NCBI RefSeq assembly: GCF_040739495.1
Contig: NZ_CP145263.1
Span: forward strand, 1,178,001 to 1,242,000
Length of the DNA: 64,000 nt
Direction: 5' to 3'
DNA from: Staphylococcus capitis subsp. capitis
Lineage (GTDB): Bacteria > Bacillota > Bacilli > Staphylococcales > Staphylococcaceae
Shown: positions 58,035 to 64,000 of the stretch, piece by piece
Layout: each line of letters starts with the position of its first letter
Numbering within the stretch: position 1 is the first letter of the stretch
Notes under the pieces: generated by a model
What the model saw: the letters and a program-made list of their open reading frames with translations, nothing else
Databases searched by the model: none
Told to the model about the DNA's origin: nothing
Translations under genes and position numbers: made by a program

Positions 58035-58360
58035 TGGCAATTGTAGATGTCGTAGTTATTCCAGTAGGAACAGAAGGTCCTAGCGTAAGCAAATATATAG
58101 CAGAAATACAAACTAAACTTAATGAATTTAAAGAAGAAGGTAAAATTGATTACCAACTAACACCAATGAACACACTTATCGAAGGTGATCTAAAGGACCT
58201 ATTCGAAGTCATTCAAGCAATACATGAATTACCTTTTAACAAAGGGTTAGACAGAGTATGTACAAATATTCGAATTGATGATCGTCGCGATAAATCAAGA
58301 AAGATGAATGATAAACTCAAATCTGTTCAAAAACATTTAAATAATAGTGGTGAACAATAA
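58034..58360 (+). CDS. MTH1187/YqgV family thiamine-binding protein
   Basis: 108 aa. Small ferredoxin-like domain: IVDVVVIPVGTEGPSVSKYIAEI; family members bind thiamine/HMP. Overlaps both neighbours by one base. Function in the cell unknown. Confidence 0.8.
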   Translation: MAIVDVVVIPVGTEGPSVSKYIAEIQTKLNEFKEEGKIDYQLTPMNTLIEGDLKDLFEVIQAIHELPFNKGLDRVCTNIRIDDRRDKSRKMNDKLKSVQKHLNNSGEQ

Positions 58361-58983
58361 TGAGAATTTCAAATTTAACTTTAGGTTTAGTGGATACAAA
58401 CGCATATTTCATTGAAAATGAAGAAAGTGTTATATTAATAGATCCTTCAAGTGAAAGTGATAAAATCATTAAAAAATTAAATCAAATTAATAAGCCATTT
58501 AAAGCGATTCTATTAACTCATGCTCACTACGATCACATAGGTGCTTTAGATGACATTATTTCTAAATATGACGTTCCTGTTTATATGCATCAAGAGGAAT
58601 TTGATTTTTTACAAGATCCAGTAAAAAATGGTGCATCTAAATTTAAACAATATGGTATGCCTCAAGTTATAAGCTATGCTAAACCTTCAAAATTAGAAGA
58701 AGGATCAAAAGAGATTGAGGGCCTCAAATTTGACGTATTACACACTCCAGGACATTCTCCAGGTAGTTTAACTTACGTTTTTGATGAATTTGCTGTAGTG
58801 GGTGACACTTTATTTAATAATGGCATTGGTAGAACTGATCTTTATAGAGGGGACTACGAAACATTAGTTGATTCTATTAAAGATAAGATATTTGAACTTG
58901 AAGGCGATTTACCGTTATTCCCTGGTCACGGTCCATATACTACTGTTGATGATGAACAATTAAACCCTTTTTTAAATGGTTAA
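58360..58983 (+). CDS. MBL-fold hydrolase (YqgX, glyoxalase II-like)
   Basis: 207 aa. Metallo-beta-lactamase fold with THAHYDHIGA, HTPGHSPGS, VVGDTLF, and FPGHGPYT metal ligands. In Bacillus YqgX contributes to bacillithiol-dependent methylglyoxal detoxification. Followed at 18 bases by the comG hairpin. Confidence 0.9.
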   Translation: MRISNLTLGLVDTNAYFIENEESVILIDPSSESDKIIKKLNQINKPFKAILLTHAHYDHIGALDDIISKYDVPVYMHQEEFDFLQDPVKNGASKFKQYGMPQVISYAKPSKLEEGSKEIEGLKFDVLHTPGHSPGSLTYVFDEFAVVGDTLFNNGIGRTDLYRGDYETLVDSIKDKIFELEGDLPLFPGHGPYTTVDDEQLNPFLNG

Positions 58984-59001
58984 TTAAATAAAGTAATTAT
59001 T

Positions 59002-59040
59002 TCACCTCCTACGTTGATATATGTAGGAGGTGATTTTTTT
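59002..59040 (+). terminator. Terminator-type hairpin that contains the comGA ribosome site
   Basis: TCACCTCCTAC (59002-59012) pairs perfectly with GTAGGAGGTGA (59023-59033), loop of ten bases, then seven T (59034-59040), then ATG 59041. The right arm contains the consensus Shine-Dalgarno AGGAGGTGA, eight bases from the start. The structure can end yqgX transcripts and at the same time mask comGA translation. Confidence 0.85.
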
Positions 59041-60015
59041 ATGAAAATGTTATTCCAAGAGATAGTTAATTATGCTATAAAGCACACTGCAAGTGATATA
59101 CATTTTATTCCTACTGAGCACCATACTTTAATTAAACTAAGAATCAACGATCAACTTATTAATTACGATACACTGGCACATGCTATTTACAAAAAGTTAC
59201 TTGTTTATATGAAGTTCAAATCAGGCTTAGATGTTTCGACCCAACAGCTAGCCCAAAGCGGAAGATATACTTATAAATTGCAAAATATGTATTACTTAAG
59301 AATCTCTACGCTACCTTTATCTTTAGGTAATGAAAGTTGCGTTATAAGAATCGTACCTCAATATTTCCAACAAAGACGTGACTCATATGAATTTAAAGAT
59401 TTTAAGCACTTAATGAATAAAAAACAAGGATTATTACTTTTTAGTGGTCCAACTGGCTCTGGGAAAAGCACTTTAATGTATCAAATGGTAATGCATGCCT
59501 ATCAAAATTTAAATTTAAATGTTATTTCAATTGAAGATCCTGTTGAGCAATTATTAGATGGGATAACTCAAATTTCAGTTAATGAAAAGGCCGGGATAAA
59601 TTATACTAACTCTTTTAAAGCCATACTTAGATGTGACCCTGATGTCATTTTGATTGGAGAAATTCGTGATGCTTATATTGCTAAATGTGTTATACAAGCA
59701 AGTCTAAGTGGTCATTTAGTGCTTACAACTTTACATGCTAATGATTGTAAAGGGGCTTTACTTCGTCTACTAGAAATGGGTGTTACAGTGCAAGAATTAT
59801 GTCAATCTATAAATTTAATATCTAATCAAAGACTTATCACCACACAAACTAATACGCATGAATTAGTTTGTGAAGTAATGAACCAAAATCAAGTAGAATA
59901 CTTTTTTGAACACAATCATGAACTACCAAATAGCTTCACTAAGCTGGCTACACATCTAACTAATCTTTCTAAGGAAGGAGTAATTTGTGAAGAGGTTGTT
60001 AATAAGTATACTTAA
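59041..60015 (+). CDS. comGA: ComGA, competence pilus assembly ATPase
   Basis: 324 aa from ATG 59041. Type II/IV secretion ATPase: Walker A SGPTGSGKST, Asp box ISIEDPVEQ, Walker B DPDVILIGEIRD, His box LTTLHANDC. An in-frame TTG at 59014 lies in the hairpin loop and is not used. Overlaps comGB by 29 bases. Appears intact. Confidence 0.94.
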   Translation: MKMLFQEIVNYAIKHTASDIHFIPTEHHTLIKLRINDQLINYDTLAHAIYKKLLVYMKFKSGLDVSTQQLAQSGRYTYKLQNMYYLRISTLPLSLGNESCVIRIVPQYFQQRRDSYEFKDFKHLMNKKQGLLLFSGPTGSGKSTLMYQMVMHAYQNLNLNVISIEDPVEQLLDGITQISVNEKAGINYTNSFKAILRCDPDVILIGEIRDAYIAKCVIQASLSGHLVLTTLHANDCKGALLRLLEMGVTVQELCQSINLISNQRLITTQTNTHELVCEVMNQNQVEYFFEHNHELPNSFTKLATHLTNLSKEGVICEEVVNKYT

Positions 60016-61056
60016 ACCTAACAGAAAAAAGAATCTTACCGAAGCTCAATCCATTGAACTACTTCAACGACTAAAACATTTATTTGAACATGGATTCACA
60101 TTGTATGAAAGCTTTCAATTTCTAAATTTACACTTTATTTATAGAGATAAAAACATTAGTAAAATAATAATAGAATCTATTCAAGCAGGTGGAACATGTT
60201 ATGAAGTATTGAAGATGATTGGTTACCCCGAAATTATACTTACTCAAGTAAAATTTGCAGAACAGTATGGAAATTTAGAAGTTGCAATGGCAGACGCCAT
60301 TGAATATATGAGAAGAAACTTGAAGGCTAAAAAGGCATTCCTAAAAACTATTCAATATCCAATAGTGCTGATAAGTATATTTCTAATCATGCTAATCGTG
60401 TTAAATATGACTGTTATACCTCAATTTCAACAATTATACGCGACTATGAATGTTCAACTATCTACTTTACAAAATATACTTACCGTTTTCATTACAAAGT
60501 TGTCTGCTTTTGTATTATTGCTTACTTTTTGTTCAATTGTGATATATATATAATTATTTATAAACTCCTAAACAAAATTCCCATAAATAAAAAAATAAAA
60601 TATATAGTTAAAATCCCCTTTGTCAATTCTTACTATAAAATATTCAGAACTTATCAAATATCTAATGAACTTTCTCTTTTTTATAAAAACGGTATAAGCC
60701 TTCAACATATTGTTCATATATATAGAAATGAGCAAAACAATGAATTTTTTAAATATTTAGGTGACTACTTATTAAAAAGTATTGATAAAGCGATGTCACT
60801 ACCGTCTATATTAAATAGCTTAAAATGCTTTCAACCTGATCTAATCAAATTTATTGAGCAAGGGGAAAAAAGCGGAAAACTAGATATTGAATTAAAGTTA
60901 TATAGCCAAATGTTACTACATCATTTTGAAGATAAAGTTCTCAAGCAAACTAAATTTATTCAACCAGTCATTTTCTTTATATTAGGTCTATTTATAGTTT
61001 CTTTATATCTTGTAATCATGTTACCTATGTTTGAACTAATGCAAACCATCAAATAG
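59987..61056 (+). pseudogene. comGB: comGB, pilus assembly membrane protein, frameshifted at a TA repeat
   Basis: First frame (GTG 59987 to TAA 60551) gives the N-terminal T2SF domain and one membrane segment; second frame resumes in the same place and runs to TAG 61054, with a T2SF domain (NELSLFYKNGISLQ; PDLIKFIEQGEKSGKL) and C-terminal membrane segment. The break is at a run ATATATATATA (60542-60552). Removing one TA (two bases) restores VIYIIIYKLL and a 355-aa ComGB. Consistent with slippage in a simple repeat, possibly reversible. Confidence 0.85.
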
Positions 61057-61068
61057 GGAGGACTCTTA

Positions 61069-61386
61069 ATGAAAATATTAAAAAAACTAAAAAAATCTAA
61101 AGCTTTCACTTTAATTGAAATGTTACTTGTTTTATTAATAATTAGTTTATTACTTATTTTAATTATACCTAATATTGCCAAACAAACAGCACATATCCAA
61201 TCTACTGGTTGTGATGCTCAAGTAAAAATGGTAAATAGTCAAATTGAAGCATATACATTAAAGCATAATCGTAACCCTAATAATATTGAAGAATTAATTG
61301 CTGAAGGTTTTATAAAAGAAGGACAGAAAAATTGTAAATCCGGACAAACTATTAGTATTTCAAATGGTGAGGCTGTTGCGAACTAA
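61069..61386 (+). CDS. comGC: ComGC, major competence pseudopilin
   Basis: 105 aa. Type IV prepilin-like: short basic leader KKLKKSKAFTLIEMLLVLL, conserved Glu 5 of the mature protein, hydrophobic helix, and two Cys (positions about 51 and 92) that probably form a disulfide. AGGGAGGACTC ribosome site. Intact. Confidence 0.93.
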   Translation: MKILKKLKKSKAFTLIEMLLVLLIISLLLILIIPNIAKQTAHIQSTGCDAQVKMVNSQIEAYTLKHNRNPNNIEELIAEGFIKEGQKNCKSGQTISISNGEAVAN

Positions 61387-61813
61387 ACAATATAGTGCAT
61401 TCACTCTAATTGAAATGATGTTGGTCTTATTTACCATTAGCGTTTTATTAATGACAACTTTATGGTCAAGAAGTTTTATGAACGTACAAATGATTAATGA
61501 AGAACATGAAATTAAACAATTCATTACTAGACTTAATTACTTTAAATCTAAAGCAATTGCATCTCAAAGATCGATAGCCTTAGTTTTTACAAATAATTCT
61601 AATGTTATCCAAGTTGTAGAAGAAAAAGGGAGTAAATATAAAATTAAAGTCCCTCACGGTAAAATCACTAATATTGCTAGAATTAATACGTTGAATTTCA
61701 ATAGAGATGGAAATATTAACCGTTTTGGTTCTCTAACAATTGCAATGAATAAAGCTACTTATAAAATTATTTTACATATTGAAAAAGGACGTATTAGATA
61801 TGTCAAAATTTAA
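61364..61813 (+). CDS. comGD: ComGD, minor pseudopilin
   Basis: 149 aa from ATG 61364, overlapping comGC by 23 bases. Prepilin motif QYSAFTLIEMMLVLF, then a soluble domain. Intact. Start overlap suggests coupling. Confidence 0.88.
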   Translation: MVRLLRTKQYSAFTLIEMMLVLFTISVLLMTTLWSRSFMNVQMINEEHEIKQFITRLNYFKSKAIASQRSIALVFTNNSNVIQVVEEKGSKYKIKVPHGKITNIARINTLNFNRDGNINRFGSLTIAMNKATYKIILHIEKGRIRYVKI

Positions 61814-62099
61814 ACTAAGAGCTTCATTATTACTCGATAGTTTATTAGGTTTACTAATCATCGGATTAATCACACTTATTTTGATACCAACACTCTCCAC
61901 AATGAATAATAACTATAATAATTATTTAAAAACCATAGAAATTAAAAAGTCTATTATTACCAGCTTGAATAAATTTAGTAAGGAACAACTTAAACAAGGA
62001 GTTGTAATAGATCAATATGAAATACAACTATATCAAAAGAAAATATGTGGAAAAGATAGAGACTTTAACATTAAAACATGTGTTTCATTTGAAAATTAA
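61800..62099 (+). CDS. comGE: ComGE, minor pseudopilin-like protein
   Basis: 99 aa from ATG 61800. N-terminal hydrophobic helix LLLDSLLGLLIIGLITLILIP, then charged soluble part. Overlaps comGD by 14 bases. No sign of damage. Confidence 0.82.
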   Translation: MSKFKLRASLLLDSLLGLLIIGLITLILIPTLSTMNNNYNNYLKTIEIKKSIITSLNKFSKEQLKQGVVIDQYEIQLYQKKICGKDRDFNIKTCVSFEN

Positions 62100-62508
62100 A
62101 GCCTTTACTTTCGTTGAAATACTCTTCGCATTATCAGTAACCTTATTATGTCTTTCTTTAACACCTAATATTATTAATCTCACTTCTTACTACCTACATT
62201 TAGCTAAAAATAATGATGATTTAGACTTTGAATTTTTTTGTAGAGATATTCTTAAAGATATACAAACTTCCAAGTATTCGCCAAGTAAAGATAATGATTC
62301 AACAATCAAAATTAGAAAAAAGGATGAGGAAATTAGATATATCTATAATAATAAAAAAATATATAAAAATATCAATCAGAGAGGTAACATCACTCTATTA
62401 AACAATGTAGTTTTTTTTTAAATAATAAAGACGAACAATAATATTTTAAAAATAAAAATAAAGCAAGGAGATACGAACTATTATAAAGAGAAGAACCTCT
62501 ATTTATAG
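62080..62508 (+). pseudogene. comGF: comGF, minor pseudopilin, stopped by TAA after a T9 run
   Basis: The frame starts near GTG 62080 or TTG 62089 with prepilin block KAFTFVEILFALS, then FFCRDILKDIQ and NITLLNNVVFF, and hits TAA at 62419-62421 in TTTTTTTTTAA. Reading through in the same frame gives 28 further residues (KTNNNILKIKIK, QGDTNYYKEKNLYL) to TAG 62506, which resembles the usual ComGF C-terminus. One base change (AAA to TAA) would explain the stop. Whether the shorter protein works is unknown. Confidence 0.75.
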
Positions 62509-62668
62509 CCAAAAAGCGTTCATTAGTTTATATTTAGTAGTAATTTTTTCATTTTATTTATCAATTATATCTTTTTATATTACTCAATATGGTTTAAAAT
62601 TAAAGACATTACATAACTTAGATATTTACTATGATGATGTTATTGTTAAAACATTAAAAAAGAGGTAG
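62480..62668 (+). CDS. comGG: ComGG-like protein with an ATT in the start position
   Basis: 62 aa if read from ATT 62480: IKRRTSIYSQKAFISLYLVVIF, a basic leader and one hydrophobic segment, then a polar end (KTLHNLDIYYDDVIVKTLKKR), like ComGG. AAGGAG ends at 62470, nine bases before, the correct position. No ATG, GTG or TTG lies near, so it is either translated from AUU at low level, or lost its start. Overlaps the extended comGF frame. Confidence 0.55.
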   Translation: MIKRRTSIYSQKAFISLYLVVIFSFYLSIISFYITQYGLKLKTLHNLDIYYDDVIVKTLKKR

Positions 62669-62674
62669 ATTAGA

Positions 62675-63187
62675 TTGATTAAAAGTAAAGCACCTATTAT
62701 ATTTGTTGGCTTCATGGGTACTGGTAAAACGACGATTGGACGATATCTTTCTGATTTACAAAATTTAAGTTATGTAGACTTAGATGAATATATCGAGAGA
62801 AATGAAAACAAATCAATTCCCGATATATTTCAGGAACATGGAGAACAAAAATTCCGTGATTTAGAATTTAAGTATTTAAAAGAGTGTTTGAATACATTCG
62901 AAATTATATCTACTGGTGGAGGAATAATCGAAAATAAAGATTCTTTGAAACTACTTAAAAATGAAAAGAATGTTATATGGCTTGATTGTGATATCAATGT
63001 TATTTATCGACGTATAGTTAGTGATCCTCATAGACCCAATGCTAAAGATAAATCTCTAGAACAATTAAATACCTTGTATTGTTCAAGGGTTTCAAGATAT
63101 AATGAAACCGCATTCATGAAGGTGAATAGCGCACTCACTGTTTCTGAAATATATGAAAAGATTTTACAAAATTTATTTTGCGATTGA
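62675..63187 (+). CDS. aroK: Shikimate kinase
   Basis: 170 aa from TTG 62675. Walker [24 protein letters not shown] (shikimate-binding Asp), FRDLEFKYL (Arg) and [11 protein letters not shown]. Phosphorylates shikimate. Seven bases after comGG's stop, with GAGGTAG as ribosome site overlapping that stop. Confidence 0.93.
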   Translation: MIKSKAPIIFVGFMGTGKTTIGRYLSDLQNLSYVDLDEYIERNENKSIPDIFQEHGEQKFRDLEFKYLKECLNTFEIISTGGGIIENKDSLKLLKNEKNVIWLDCDINVIYRRIVSDPHRPNAKDKSLEQLNTLYCSRVSRYNETAFMKVNSALTVSEIYEKILQNLFCD

Positions 63188-63189
63188 TC

Positions 63190-63320
63190 AGTATTAGAGA
63201 GAATAAAGCTAAAACATATCTACATAATAATTAATTTAAGAATATTGTAAATATTTAGCTTTATCGCCGAAGGTGCAAGTTATTTAACGAAACTCTCAGG
63301 CAAAAGGATAATACTGTAAC
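63190..63320 (+). promoter_or_regulatory. Glycine riboswitch aptamer upstream of gcvT
   Basis: Core CGCCGAAGGTGCAAG (63265-63279) and AACTCTCAGGCAAAAGGA (63291-63308) are the hallmark glycine aptamer blocks; AGAGAGAA (63196) can pair with the CTCTC, and ATAAAGCTAAA with TTTAGCTTTAT for the inner stem. Only one full aptamer is seen. A terminator-like stem follows, so glycine probably favours gcv expression. Confidence 0.9.
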
Positions 63321-63342
63321 GCGTTCCTGGATGAATTATTTT

Positions 63343-63373
63343 AACAGGGTAGCTCTATGCTATCCTGTTTTTT
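63343..63373 (+). terminator. Riboswitch expression-platform terminator
   Basis: AACAGGGTAGC / GCTATCCTGTT, loop TCTAT, followed by six T. Sits between the glycine aptamer and the gcvT ribosome site (GGGGG at 63384). Confidence 0.82.
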
Positions 63374-63395
63374 ATTAAAAATAGGGGGTTTTCTA

Positions 63396-64000
63396 ATGAC
63401 AACTGAACTTAAAAAGACACCTTTATATCAAAACTACGTTGATAATGGTGCGAAAATAGTTGAATTCGGTGGATGGGCTATGCCTGTTCAATTCACTAGT
63501 ATTAAAGAAGAACATAACGCTGTGAGATATGAAATTGGTCTTTTTGATGTAAGCCACATGGGAGAGATAGAAATTACTGGTAATGAAGCATTTAACTTTG
63601 TTCAGTATATTTTATCAAATGATGCTAACAATCTTACAGATACTAAAGCAATGTATACAGCTTTATGTAATGAAGAAGGTGGTATTATAGATGACTTAGT
63701 TACATACAAGTTAGCAGAAAACCACTTTTTATTAATAGTAAATGCGGCAAATACTGATAAAGATTTTAATTGGATTTCTAAGCAAAGTAGCAATTTTGAT
63801 GTTAATGTGAATAATTCTTCAAATATATATGGTCAACTTGCTATTCAAGGACCAAAAGCTAGACATCTTGTGAATGAACATACTGATGTGGATGTTAGTG
63901 ACATGAGTATGTTTGAATTTAAACAAGATGTGAAGTTTTTTGATAAAAATATAATTCTTTCACAATCAGGATATACAGGGGAAGATGGTTTCGAAATTTA
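63396..64000 (+). CDS. gcvT: Aminomethyltransferase GcvT (glycine cleavage T protein), 3' end missing
   Basis: First 201 codons only; continues past the window. N-terminal [11 protein letters not shown] and [18 protein letters not shown]...[23 protein letters not shown] (split: [17 protein letters not shown]) and [10 protein letters not shown] are family blocks. T protein transfers the aminomethyl carbon to THF. Usually followed by gcvPA-gcvPB. Confidence 0.95.
   Translation, partial: MTTELKKTPLYQNYVDNGAKIVEFGGWAMPVQFTSIKEEHNAVRYEIGLFDVSHMGEIEITGNEAFNFVQYILSNDANNLTDTKAMYTALCNEEGGIIDDLVTYKLAENHFLLIVNAANTDKDFNWISKQSSNFDVNVNNSSNIYGQLAIQGPKARHLVNEHTDVDVSDMSMFEFKQDVKFFDKNIILSQSGYTGEDGFEI

Noticed and set aside
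59014..59040. Upstream TTG start for comGA at 59014
   Set aside because: It lies in the loop of the hairpin and before the Shine-Dalgarno; ATG 59041 has perfect spacing.

Overview
The window is 64 kb of a low-GC Gram-positive chromosome and is almost certainly Staphylococcus (not S. aureus itself, judging by many small protein differences from the S. aureus sequences I remember). The evidence is the A+T-rich base composition, the gene order (greA, pxp operon, mtnN, yqeG-yqeH-aroE-nadD, comE, holA/rpsT, lepA-hemW-hrcA-grpE-dnaK-dnaJ, rpsU, floA, phoH-era-recO, glyS/ccpN, dnaG-sigA, cshB-nfo, mreAB-zur, sodA-pbp3, glcK, comG, aroK-gcvT) and protein-level resemblance to staphylococcal SigA (368 aa), PBP3, SodA, Zur and S20. 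It is core chromosome. I see no insertion sequence, prophage, CRISPR array, rRNA or tRNA gene.

Layout. 1-3200: end of a tRNA-hydroxylation gene pair (trhP1 partial, trhP2), udk, greA, terminator. 3521-9102: a six-gene operon coding for PxpB, PxpC, a biotin carboxyl carrier, a biotin carboxylase, PxpA and an NRAMP-fold transporter that has lost the metal-binding motif. 9273-14948: mtnN, then the overlapping yqeG-yqeH-aroE-yhbY-nadD-yqeK-rsfS-yqeM ribosome-assembly/NAD cluster. 14969-18457: comE operon. 18503-28058: holA, rpsT (opposite strand), lepA, hemW and the HrcA/CIRCE heat-shock operon. 28062-31409: prmA, rsmE, mtaB, rpsU. 31698-38328: nfeD-floA-yqfB, then phoH-ybeY-dgkA-cdd-era-recO. 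38437-40803: glycyl-tRNA synthetase on the minus strand behind a T-box leader, divergent from ccpN. 40815-49089: ppsR, dnaG, sigA, trmK, nif3-like gene, cshB, nfo. 49176-51383: zinc ABC genes plus zur, with a Zur-box-like site on the promoter. 51602-58983: sodA, pbp3, rpmG, fthC, rhomboid protease, yqgQ, glcK, yqgV, yqgX. 59002-62668: comG pilus operon. 62675-64000: aroK, then a glycine riboswitch and gcvT, which runs off the end.

The most striking biology. (1) Four DNA-uptake genes in two distant operons carry apparent lesions: a nonsense codon in comEA, a one-base frameshift in comEC, a two-base TA-repeat frameshift in comGB and a nonsense codon in comGF; comGG also lacks a normal start codon. 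comEB, comGA, comGC, comGD and comGE are open. (2) In both com operons the Shine-Dalgarno of the first gene lies inside the 3' arm of a terminator-type hairpin directly abutting the start codon, so one structure could end the upstream transcript and hide the com ribosome site. (3) The pxp operon contains every part of a split urea-carboxylase-like enzyme (AHS1, AHS2, BCCP, BC) next to the lactam hydrolase PxpA, suggesting biotin-dependent activation of 5-oxoproline or a related amide. (4) ccpN appears to start with AUA. (5) rsmE carries a perfect terminator-like hairpin inside its first codons.
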